This document shows, one piece after another, positions 55,187-63,075 of a DNA stretch of 64,000 bases. This DNA comes from an uncultured Microbacterium sp. (GTDB lineage Bacteria > Actinomycetota > Actinomycetes > Actinomycetales > Microbacteriaceae). Position 1 is the stretch's first letter; each line of letters opens with the position of its first letter. The position numbers and the translations under genes are program-made. The notes below the pieces were generated by a model. That model did no database searches. It worked only from the letters and a program-made list of their open reading frames with translations, and had not been told where the DNA came from. The stretch is taken from positions 310,001-374,000 of the forward strand of contig NZ_FLQR01000001.1 in the NCBI RefSeq assembly GCF_900078385.1. Reading direction: 5' to 3'.

Positions 55187-56160
55187 AGAGCATGGGGCGG
55201 ACGGACCTCCCCGCCGAGCAGCAGGCGGCCCTCCGCTCGGCGGTCCGCTGGGAGTGGTTCACGATCGGCTACACGGTCGTCACGATCGTGATGATCGCCT
55301 TCGTCGTCGGCGGCTCGCAGGCGATGAAGACCGCCTGGATCGAGGACATGCTCTCCCTGATCCCGCAGATCTCTTTCCTCGTCGCGCTCCTCCTGATCCG
55401 CCGGAAGCCCACCCGCGCGTTCCCGTACGGCCTGCACCGCGCGATGGGCGTCGGTCATCTCGTCGCGGGCGTCGCCCTGCTCGCGATCGGCGGCAGCCTC
55501 GCCGTCGAATCGCTCCTCGGGCTGCTCCGCGGCGAGCATCCCGCCATCGGCACGGTGCGGGTCTTCGGTCAGACGATCTGGCTGGGATGGTTCATGATCG
55601 CCGTGATGAGCCTCATCGTCGTCGGTCCGTTCTTCTACGGGAACGCGAAGGCCAAGCTCGCGCCGACCCTGCACAACAAGGTCCTGTTCGCGGATGCCGG
55701 CATGGCGAAGGCGGACTGGACGACCACGGTCGCCTCGATCGTCGGCGTCCTCGGCATCGGGATGGGCTGGTGGTGGCTCGACGGCGGGGCGGCGCTGTTC
55801 ATCTCCGCCGGGATCGTGTGGGACGGGTACAAGAACGCGCGGTCCGCGATCCTCGACCTCATCGACCAGCGCGCGCGCACGCACGACGACGCGGACACGC
55901 AGCCCCTCATCGGCCGCATCGTCGACGCGCTGGAAGCCCAGCCCTGGATCGAGGAGGCCGGAGTGCGGATGCGCGACATGGGCCAGGTCTTCCACGTCGA
56001 GGCCTTCGTCGTCCCGCACCGCAGGAAGGTGACCGTCGCTCAGCTGGAGGCCGCCCGCCACGCGATCAGCGAGATGGACTGGAAGATGCAGGACATCGTC
56101 GTCATCCCGGTGACGGATCTCCCGGACGAGACCGAACGTCGGACCCGCGTGGCAGGATGA
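55183..56160 (+). CDS. CDF-type cation efflux transporter
   Basis: The product is 325 aa with about five to six membrane helices and a C-terminal cytoplasmic domain (from about residue 225). Helices around MLSLIPQISFLVALLLI and VLFADAGMAKADWTTTVASIVGVLG carry acidic residues in the places where CDF proteins bind Zn, Mn or Fe (D-x-x-x-D pattern ADAGMAKAD). The tail has EAGVRMRDMGQVFHVEAFVVPH. Metal not identifiable. The ATG overlaps the lipoprotein stop. Confidence 0.82.
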   Translation: MKSMGRTDLPAEQQAALRSAVRWEWFTIGYTVVTIVMIAFVVGGSQAMKTAWIEDMLSLIPQISFLVALLLIRRKPTRAFPYGLHRAMGVGHLVAGVALLAIGGSLAVESLLGLLRGEHPAIGTVRVFGQTIWLGWFMIAVMSLIVVGPFFYGNAKAKLAPTLHNKVLFADAGMAKADWTTTVASIVGVLGIGMGWWWLDGGAALFISAGIVWDGYKNARSAILDLIDQRARTHDDADTQPLIGRIVDALEAQPWIEEAGVRMRDMGQVFHVEAFVVPHRRKVTVAQLEAARHAISEMDWKMQDIVVIPVTDLPDETERRTRVAG

Positions 56161-56164
56161 CGGC

Positions 56165-56976
56165 ATGCCGGAGTCGCCGGAGGTCCAGGCGCTCGCCGAG
56201 TTCCTCGCCGAGCACGCCGTGTCGCGGCGCATCGAGACGGTCGACCTCGACGAGTTCCGCGCGCTGAAGACCCGCGACCGGCCGCTCGCCGAACTCGACG
56301 GCGCGACGATCACCGGCATCCGACGGTTCGGGAAGCACCTCGACCTCCAGACCGACGCGGCGCACCTCGTGATCAGCTTCGGCCGGGCCGGGTGGGCGCG
56401 GTGGGACGGCGAGGCCGCGCCGGACGGCGCGCCCGTCATCGCGCGGATCCCGCTGCACGGTGCCCCGCACGGTGCCCTGCTGGAGCTCACCGACGCGGGC
56501 GACTGGCTCTCGCTCGGGCTGTCCGTCGTCGACGACCCGCTCGAGGTGGCGGCGCTCGCGAAGCTCGGCCCCGACCCGCTCGACGAGGCATTCGACCGCG
56601 CCGCCCTCGACCGCGCCGTCACGGGGCGCCGCAAGCAGCTGAAAGCCCTGCTGCAGGAGCAGGAGACGCTCGCCGGGATCGGCAACGCGTACTCCGACGA
56701 GATCCTGCACGCCGCGAAGCTCTCACCCCTCGGGCACGGCTCGGCCCTCGACGCCGACGAGCGGGAGCGCCTGTCCTCGCCGTCACGACGACGCTCCGGG
56801 ATGCCGTCGCCGCGCGGCGCGGCATCCCCCCGCACCGGCTGAAGGAGGCGAAGGTCGCCGCGATGCGCGTGCACGGCCGCGCCGGCGAGGCCTGTCCCGT
56901 CTGCGGCGACACGATCCTCGACCACGACGCCGCGGCGTCCTGGCAGTACTGCCCGACGTGCGAAGCGGCCGGGTGA
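56165..56976 (+). pseudogene. Fpg/Nei-type DNA glycosylase, frameshifted before the zinc finger
   Basis: The N-terminal MPESPEVQALAEFL provides Pro2 and Glu3, the Schiff base nucleophile and acid of Fpg/Nei. LLQEQETLAGIGNAYSDEILHAAKLSP is the H2TH region. After ADERERL (about 56773) the frame must shift by one base (-1) to reach AVTTTLRDAVAARRGIPPHRLKEAKVAAMRVHGR and the zinc finger CPVCGDTILDHDAAASWQYCPTC. In the first frame the protein ends at 56842 without the finger. One added base near 56774 restores about 270 aa, the normal length. Real mutation or assembly error cannot be told apart here. Confidence 0.8.
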
Positions 56977-57001
56977 CCGGATCGGCGGGTAGCATCGAGG
57001 T

Positions 57002-57115
57002 ATGGCCACTTCGAACCTCCCGACGCCGACACTGCAGCCCGTGCCGGACGAGAAGAACCTCCTGACGGTCGCCGAAGAGGGCGCCTCCTGCTGCGGCGGC
57101 GGCTGCTGCAGCTGA
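57002..57115 (+). CDS. 37-aa peptide ending in a CCGGGCCS cysteine cluster
   Basis: The frame reads MATSNLPTPTLQPVPDEKNL, LTVAEEGAS and then CCGGGCCS. TAGCAT (56990-56995) lies six bases before the ATG, matching the leaderless promoter pattern of this genome, so the frame is probably translated. No signal peptide or membrane segment. Possible roles are metal binding or a ribosomally made modified peptide. It is not an obvious attenuator, because the next gene reads the other way. No family recognised. Confidence 0.55.
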   Translation: MATSNLPTPTLQPVPDEKNLLTVAEEGASCCGGGCCS

Positions 57116-57138
57116 CGCCGACCGCGTGACGGCCCGCG

Positions 57139-57717
57139 TCAGCGGGTCAGCGGCGACAGCAGCGCGTCCGTCACCCGCCCGGTGAGCCCGGGTACGTCGT
57201 CGACGTCGACCGACAGCGCGAGCAGCGCCCGGCTGAAGTAGTTGCGGGCCGCGGCCGCGAGGGTGATGTCGACGATCTGCCGATCGGTGAACCCGACGTC
57301 CCGGAGCGCCTGACTGTCGGCATCCGTCATCTCACCGGCGTCCGTCGACAGCCGCGCGGCGTAGTGCATGACGGCCAGATCCGCGGGCGAGAGCCCCGCG
57401 TCGTCGGGGTCGCGCGCCAGCCGGACGAGCTCCTCCTCGTCGATGACCCCGGTCCGCAGCGCGTGCCGCCCATGCGCGAGGAGGCAGTGTGCCGACCCGA
57501 TGGCACCCGCCGCCGCGAGCGTCACGAGCTCGTACGTGCGCGCGCCGATCGAGGGCACGATCGCGTGGATGAGGTCCTCGAACGCCGCATGGGCCTCCGG
57601 GTTCACGGCCATCGCCCGGCGGTGCGCATACACGAAGCCGTCGGTCTCGATGTCGCCGGCGTACATCGCGGCGACGTGACCTTCGGCGCTCTCCGGCGCC
57701 GGTGTCGTGATGATCAT
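57139..57717 (-). CDS. Carboxymuconolactone decarboxylase/AhpD-like protein
   Basis: A 192-aa all-helical protein of the CMD/AhpD superfamily (peroxidase-related enzyme type). ARTYELVTLAAAGAIGSAHCLLAHGRHALRTGVIDEEEL carries one Cys and the His of the usual CxxxxH segment, rather than the CxxC of true AhpD. HYAARLSTDAGEMTDADSQALRDVGFTDRQIVDITLAAAARNYFSR is the C-terminal repeat of the fold. Likely a thiol-based peroxide or aldehyde-handling enzyme; activity unproven. The ATG has a GGGAGGGG site. Confidence 0.78.
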   Translation of the reverse strand: MIITTPAPESAEGHVAAMYAGDIETDGFVYAHRRAMAVNPEAHAAFEDLIHAIVPSIGARTYELVTLAAAGAIGSAHCLLAHGRHALRTGVIDEEELVRLARDPDDAGLSPADLAVMHYAARLSTDAGEMTDADSQALRDVGFTDRQIVDITLAAAARNYFSRALLALSVDVDDVPGLTGRVTDALLSPLTR

Positions 57718-57781
57718 GGGGTGCCCCTCCCGACCCGTGGCATTCAGGATGCCACCGCGACCGGGCCGCGTCGAGGCATCG

Positions 57782-59296
57782 TCAGTGGATCGCGGGTGCA
57801 GCGCCCTCGAGGTCGTCGGCGGGCTTGCGGATGAGGAACGCCCCCACGAGCAGCGGCAGGGCGATGCACGCGGAGAGCAGGAAGGCGGCGTGCGCACCGG
57901 CGGCGCCGGCGACCTGCTCGGAGACACCCGCGTCGCGCTGCGCGGCCGTGACGCCCGCCATGACGGTCACCATGACGGCGATGCCCGCAGCGCCCGCCAC
58001 CTGCTGTGCGGTCCCGAGGATCGCCGAGCCGTACCCGTAGAACTTGGGCGTGAGCGAGCCCAGCGACGCCGTGAACAGCGGCGTGAACGACAGCGCGAGT
58101 CCGAGCGAGAGGGCGGTCTGGGCCGGGATGATCGACCACAGCGTCGTCGTCTCGTCGAACGTCGTGAACACCCACAGCATCGAGATCGCGATGATCGATC
58201 CCGGCACGAGCAGGACGCGCGTGCCCTTGGCGTCGTAGACGCGCCCGATGAACGGACCCGCGATGCCCATGAGCAGGAAGCCCGGGAGGACGGCGAGTCC
58301 CGTCTCGAGCGGAGAGATGCCGAGGACGCTCTGCATGTACAGCGGCAGCACCGTGATGGTGCCGAAGAAGGCCATCGACAGCAGCGCCATCTGGGCGATC
58401 GACAGGGAGAAGTTGCCGCTGCGGAAGACGCGGAGGTCGAGCAGCGCGTCGTCCACGCGCTGCAGCAGAAGCTGGCGCCACACGAACAGGCCCAGGGCGA
58501 TCACCCCGATGCTCAGCGACACGATGAGCGAGACCGTGGACAGGCTCTGCGCCGCCGCCTCTTCCGCGACCGTGCCGCCGTGCGCCGGCGCGCCGCCGAT
58601 CTGGCTCAGCCCGTAGACGAGCCCGCCGAAGCCGAAGGCGGACAGGATGATCGACAGCACATCGATGGGCGCCCGCGTCGTCTCGCCGAGGTTGTGGATC
58701 CAGCGCGCCCCCATCGCGAGCGCGACGAGCGCGATCGGCAGCACGATCCCGAAGATCCAGCGCCAGTTGAGCGTGTCGAGCAGGGCGCCGGACATCGTCG
58801 GCCCGATCGCGGGTGCGAGCGACATGACGATGGAGACGCGCCCCATCATCCGTCCGCGGGAGTGCGGCGGCACGATCGTCATGAGCGTGGTCATGAGGAG
58901 CGGCATCATGATCGCGGTGCCGGAGGCCTGCACGACGCGGGCGACCAGGAGCACCTCGAACCCGGGCGCGAGGAGCGCCGTGAGCGTGCCCAGCGAGAAC
59001 AGGCTCATCGCGGTGATGAAGACCTGCCGCGTCGTGAAGCGGCGCAGCAGGAAGCCGGTGATCGGGATGACGACGGCCATCGTCAGCATGAAGGCCGTCG
59101 TCAGCCACTGCGCCGCGACGGCGGTGATGCCGAGGTCGCCGATGAGGTGCGGGATCGCGACCCCCATCGTCGTCTCGTTGAGGATCGCGACGAACGCGGC
59201 CGCGAGGAGCAGCCAGACGACGCGTCCCTCTTCGGGGCTCAGCACGCCGTGGGATGCGCGGACGGTGTCCGTCGTCACCGGGGTTTCGATCGCCAT
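57782..59296 (-). CDS. MFS transporter, DHA2 (14-helix) drug efflux family
   Basis: A 504-aa protein with 14 predicted helices. LLAAAFVAILNETTMGVAIPHL matches the DHA2 helix-1 motif, QWLTTAFMLTMAVVIPITGFLLRRF is helix 2 and motif A, RVVQASGTAIMMPLL and VSIVMSLAPAIGPTMSGALLD are motifs B and C. Proton-driven drug export is the usual role. The ATG has a GGGAG site. The gene lies downstream of nothing obvious and ends near the AhpD-like gene, whose start is 64 bp away on the same strand. Confidence 0.88.
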   Translation of the reverse strand: MAIETPVTTDTVRASHGVLSPEEGRVVWLLLAAAFVAILNETTMGVAIPHLIGDLGITAVAAQWLTTAFMLTMAVVIPITGFLLRRFTTRQVFITAMSLFSLGTLTALLAPGFEVLLVARVVQASGTAIMMPLLMTTLMTIVPPHSRGRMMGRVSIVMSLAPAIGPTMSGALLDTLNWRWIFGIVLPIALVALAMGARWIHNLGETTRAPIDVLSIILSAFGFGGLVYGLSQIGGAPAHGGTVAEEAAAQSLSTVSLIVSLSIGVIALGLFVWRQLLLQRVDDALLDLRVFRSGNFSLSIAQMALLSMAFFGTITVLPLYMQSVLGISPLETGLAVLPGFLLMGIAGPFIGRVYDAKGTRVLLVPGSIIAISMLWVFTTFDETTTLWSIIPAQTALSLGLALSFTPLFTASLGSLTPKFYGYGSAILGTAQQVAGAAGIAVMVTVMAGVTAAQRDAGVSEQVAGAAGAHAAFLLSACIALPLLVGAFLIRKPADDLEGAAPAIH

Positions 59297-59415
59297 AGGG
59301 TCTCCCAGCTGGGGCGGTGGAAAGTGAGCGGGTCGCGTCCGAGAGCCGGCACGGGTTCTCAACATAACCGCCGGGTCGGACGTCGCATTCCCGGATCGGG
59401 TGCCACGATTCCGTC

Positions 59416-60057
59416 ATGGCCACTTCGGCACGTCGTTCCCCGGCGCTCGTCCGCGGCCTCATCGCGCTCGCCGCCGGCGTCGCGGCAGCCGCAGCGCTCA
59501 TCCCGTTCCTCGGCTGGGCGGGCGCGCTGCTCGCGGGCTGGTCGGTCCTGGCGCTCGTCGACGTGGTCTGGGTGCTGGTCCTCATCTGGCCCATGGATGC
59601 CGCGCGCACGCGCGCGCATGCGACCTCGGAGGACCCCGGGCGCCCCGTCGCGCGGCTCGTCGTGCTGGTCGGCGGGTTCGCGAGCCTCGGCGCCGTGGTG
59701 ATCGTGCTGCTGCAGACCGGCTCCGCGCATCCCGTGCGGGCGTTCGTGCTCTCCGGTGTGGCGGTGGTCGCGGTCGCGGCGTCGTGGGCGCTCATCCAGG
59801 TGGACTACCTGCTGCGCTATGCGCACGTCTACTACACGCCACCCCTGGGGGGCATCGACTTCAATCAGGCGGAGGATCCCGTCTACTCCGACTTCGCGTA
59901 CTTCTCCGTCGGTCTCGGGATGACCTATCAGGTCGCCGACACGAGCGTCCGCACCAACGGCATCCGCCGCATCGTCGTCGCCCAGACGCTGCTGGCCTAC
60001 CTCTTCGGCGCCGTCATCCTCGCGACCGTGATCAACCTCGTCACGAGCCTGCGCTGA
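59416..60057 (+). CDS. DUF1345 membrane protein
   Basis: A 213-aa protein with five membrane helices. The conserved DUF1345 signature is YTPPLGGIDFNQAEDPVYSDFAYFSVGLGMTYQVADTSVRTNGIRRIVVAQTLLAYLFG. Family members are inner membrane proteins of unknown role. The start ATG is the first in frame after a possible weak -10 (CACGAT). The ABC exporter gene follows after 22 bp. Confidence 0.88.
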   Translation: MATSARRSPALVRGLIALAAGVAAAAALIPFLGWAGALLAGWSVLALVDVVWVLVLIWPMDAARTRAHATSEDPGRPVARLVVLVGGFASLGAVVIVLLQTGSAHPVRAFVLSGVAVVAVAASWALIQVDYLLRYAHVYYTPPLGGIDFNQAEDPVYSDFAYFSVGLGMTYQVADTSVRTNGIRRIVVAQTLLAYLFGAVILATVINLVTSLR

Positions 60058-60079
60058 CCCCGTCGCCTAGGCTGACCGG

Positions 60080-62080
60080 ATGAGCATGGCAGGCGGTCGC
60101 GGCGGGTTCCGCGGGGTGGACGAGGCCGCGCAGAAGAAGCTCAACGCCGACGCGCCGCAGGTGCCCGACCTCGGCAAACGGGTCGTCGCGCTCTTCCGCC
60201 CCTACCTCGGGCGCATCGCCGTCACCGGCGTCCTCGTCATCGTCGGCGCGGCGCTCGCGGTCATTCCGCCGCTCATCGTGCAGCGCGTCTTCGACGACGC
60301 GCTCTTCCCCGTCGACGGATCCGGGCCCGATCTCGGGCTCCTCATCCGCCTGGTCCTCGGCATGATCGGGCTGTTCCTGCTCTCCGCCGCACTCGGCGTC
60401 GCGCAGACGTGGTTCACCTCGACGGTCGGCAACCGCGTCACGGGCGATCTGCGCGTGCGCCTCTTCGAGCACCTCCAGTCGATGGAGCTCGGCTTCTTCA
60501 CGCGCACGAAGACGGGCGTCATCCAGTCCCGCCTGCAGAACGACGTGGGCGGTGTGTCGGGCGTGCTCACGAACACCGTCACGAGCATCCTCGGCAACGT
60601 CGTCACGGTCGCGGCGGCCCTCGTGGCGATGATCATCATCGACTGGCGGCTCACGATCATCGCCGTCATCCTCATGCCGTTCCTCATCGTCGTGCAGCGG
60701 CGCGTCGGACAGGTGCGCGCCCGCATCGCCGGGCAGACGCAGGAGTCGCTGTCCGAGCTCACCTCCATCACGCAGGAGACGCTGAGTGTCTCCGGCATCC
60801 TGCTGTCGAAGGCCTTCAACCGGCAACGGGCGGAGTCGGCGCGCTATCAGGAGGAGAACGGCAACCAGGTCGTCCTCCAGGTGCGGCGCGCGATGAGCGG
60901 CCAGGGCTTCTTCGCCGTCGTGCAGGTGCTCATGGCGTCTGTCCCGGCGATCATCTACCTCGTCGCGGGCTACCTCATCGTCGGCGGCGAGGGCGCGATC
61001 ACGGCCGGCACGGTCGTCGCGTTCACGACCGTGCAGGCGCGCCTCCTCATGCCCCTCATGGGGCTCATGCGCGTCGCGCTGGACCTGCAGACCTCCGCCG
61101 CGCTCTTCGCCCGCATCTTCGAGTACCTCGACCTCACGCCCGCGATCCAGGACCGCCCGGGAGCCATGACGGTCGCCGCGGCCCCGGGTCCCGTCGGCCG
61201 GCTCGAGTTCCGCGACGTGGTGTTCCGGTATCCGGATGCCGCGCCGGAGGCCCGCCCGACGCTCGGCGGCGTCTCCTTCACGGCCGAGCCCGGCCAGCAC
61301 GTCGCATTCGTGGGGCCGTCGGGAGCGGGGAAGACCACGATCCTCTACCTCGCCCCACGCCTCTACGAGGCCTCGGACGGCGCCGTGCTCTTCGCCGGCG
61401 CCGATGTGCGCGCGCTGACGCAGGAGTCGATCATCGACCACATCGGCATCGTGTCGCAGGAGACCTACCTCTTCCACGCGACGATCCGCGAGAACCTCCG
61501 CTACGCCAAGCCCGACGCGACCGATGCGGAGCTGGAGGCGGCCTGCACGGCGGCGAACATCCACCACATCATCGTGGGGTTCGAGCACGGCTACGACACC
61601 GTCGTGGGGGAGCGCGGCTACCGCCTCTCCGGCGGGGAGAAGCAGCGCATCGCGATCGCGCGCGTGCTGCTGAAGGATCCGCCCGTCCTGCTCCTGGACG
61701 AGGCGACCTCCGCCCTGGACACCGTCTCGGAGCGCGTCGTGCAGGATGCGCTCGAGGAGGCCTCGCGCGGGCGGACGACCCTCTCGATCGCGCACCGGCT
61801 GTCGACCGTCATCGGCGCCGACGTCATCCACGTCATCGAGGCCGGTGAGATCGTCGAGTCCGGCACCCACACGGAGCTCCTCGAGCGCGGCGGCCTGTAC
61901 GCCGAACTCGCCGCGCAGCAGATGGCGGCGTCGCGCATCGAGGGCTACGAGGAGACGGTGATCCCGCCGCCGCACCCCGAGCGCCGCGCCGACAAGGCGC
62001 CCGACGACGGCGCGGGGGCAGCGGCCGTCCGCCTCGTCACGGCGCCGCTCCCCGAGCGGGTCTGGCCCGACCTCAGCTGA
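60080..62080 (+). CDS. ABC exporter, fused membrane and ATPase domains
   Basis: A 666-aa half transporter. The six-helix membrane domain covers about 40-335. The ATPase has Walker A AFVGPSGAGKTTILYLAPRLYEASDG, Q loop HIGIVSQETYLFHATIRENLRY, signature YRLSGGEKQRIAIARVLLKDPPVLLLDEATSALD and H loop IAHRLSTV. Such proteins export lipids or drugs as dimers; the substrate is unknown. TAGGCT (60068-60073) six bases before the ATG marks a leaderless start. Confidence 0.9.
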   Translation: MSMAGGRGGFRGVDEAAQKKLNADAPQVPDLGKRVVALFRPYLGRIAVTGVLVIVGAALAVIPPLIVQRVFDDALFPVDGSGPDLGLLIRLVLGMIGLFLLSAALGVAQTWFTSTVGNRVTGDLRVRLFEHLQSMELGFFTRTKTGVIQSRLQNDVGGVSGVLTNTVTSILGNVVTVAAALVAMIIIDWRLTIIAVILMPFLIVVQRRVGQVRARIAGQTQESLSELTSITQETLSVSGILLSKAFNRQRAESARYQEENGNQVVLQVRRAMSGQGFFAVVQVLMASVPAIIYLVAGYLIVGGEGAITAGTVVAFTTVQARLLMPLMGLMRVALDLQTSAALFARIFEYLDLTPAIQDRPGAMTVAAAPGPVGRLEFRDVVFRYPDAAPEARPTLGGVSFTAEPGQHVAFVGPSGAGKTTILYLAPRLYEASDGAVLFAGADVRALTQESIIDHIGIVSQETYLFHATIRENLRYAKPDATDAELEAACTAANIHHIIVGFEHGYDTVVGERGYRLSGGEKQRIAIARVLLKDPPVLLLDEATSALDTVSERVVQDALEEASRGRTTLSIAHRLSTVIGADVIHVIEAGEIVESGTHTELLERGGLYAELAAQQMAASRIEGYEETVIPPPHPERRADKAPDDGAGAAAVRLVTAPLPERVWPDLS

Positions 62081-62107
62081 GCCTTTTCACCACAGCCTCT
62101 TCACCAC
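62080..62107. repeat. 14-bp tandem duplication at the glycosyltransferase stop
   Basis: AGCCTTTTCACCAC (62080-62093) is followed by AGCCTCTTCACCAC (62094-62107), differing at one base. The second copy contains the minus-strand gene's stop codon and last codons. Confidence 0.7.
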
Positions 62108-63075
62108 AGCCGTGCGGCGGCCCGCACATCGGCGGACGCCGCCGCGAGCGCGACGGACTCCTCCGCGGCGCGTGCGTCCAGGTCGCGGACGAACGCGCCG
62201 AGCACGCGGCGATAGGCCGCGTCGGGGTGCGTCCGAGCGATCTCGACGAGTGGCGGCACGTCCATGTCGAGGATGAGGCGCACCCGCGCGCGTGCCGCGG
62301 CACGCTGCCCCGCTGCGTCGAGCACGGCGATCCCGGCGCGCATCGCCTCGAGGTAGTCCGCCAGCACGCGGAGATCGTCCTTGTGCTGCGTGATGGACGA
62401 GCCGTCGGCGCGCTCGCGCCACAGCACGACGACATCGGGCACGACGTCGAACGCGCGCGCCGCGGTGTACATGCGCTGCGCGACGACCTGGTCCTCGTAG
62501 GCGCGTCCCTCCGGGAAGCGCAGGTCGTGCCGACGCCAGAACTCGATGCGGCTGACCTTCGACCACGCGACGATGTTGCCGGACGCATCCGGATGCTCCG
62601 CGAGCGTCGTCCCTTGCCGCGCCGGGGAGGTGGATGCCGCGACCCACGGCTGGACGATGCCCGGGGTGTACCCGCCCTCCGCGTCCGGCCGAAGGCGCAC
62701 GTAGGCGCCGACGGCGAAGTCGCTGCCGCTCGCGGTCAGGGAGCCGACGAGCACCTCGAGAGCCGTCGGGGTCAGGACGTCGTCGGCGTCGAGGAACGCG
62801 ACGAGCGGCGTCTCGACGAGCTCGAGCGCGGCGTTGCGCGCCGCGCCGAGCCCGCGCGCGCGGTCGTGCCGGACGAAGTGGAACCGCGGATCCGTGTCCG
62901 CGGCCTCCGCGAAGACGGCGGTCGTGGCATCCGTCGACCCGTCGTCCACGAGGATCGCGCGCCAGGCCGGGAAGGTCTGGGCGCGGAGCGACTCCAGCGC
63001 ATCGGCCGCGTAGTCGGCGACGTCGCGGCCGGGGACGATGACGGTGACCGTGGCGGGGACGGCGGGCGAGCTCAC
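62101..63075 (-). CDS. Family 2 glycosyltransferase
   Basis: The product is 324 aa. GT-A fold: TVTVIVPGRDVADYAADALESLRAQTFPAWRAILVDDGSTDATTAV, then GAARNAALELVETPLVAFLDADDVLTPTALEVL with the metal-binding DAD motif, and EFWRRHDLRFPEGRAYEDQVVAQRMY, the acceptor-side ED motif. It transfers a sugar, perhaps for cell wall teichoic or capsular polymers. TACGAT is seven bases before GTG 63075 on the minus strand. The start overlaps the desulfurase stop by four bases (GTGA). Confidence 0.85.
   Translation of the reverse strand: MSSPAVPATVTVIVPGRDVADYAADALESLRAQTFPAWRAILVDDGSTDATTAVFAEAADTDPRFHFVRHDRARGLGAARNAALELVETPLVAFLDADDVLTPTALEVLVGSLTASGSDFAVGAYVRLRPDAEGGYTPGIVQPWVAASTSPARQGTTLAEHPDASGNIVAWSKVSRIEFWRRHDLRFPEGRAYEDQVVAQRMYTAARAFDVVPDVVVLWRERADGSSITQHKDDLRVLADYLEAMRAGIAVLDAAGQRAAARARVRLILDMDVPPLVEIARTHPDAAYRRVLGAFVRDLDARAAEESVALAAASADVRAAARLW

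Noticed and set aside
57002..57115. Cysteine-responsive attenuator role for the cysteine-tailed peptide
   Set aside because: Attenuators of this kind precede a gene on the same strand. Here the next gene is convergent and ends 24 bp later.
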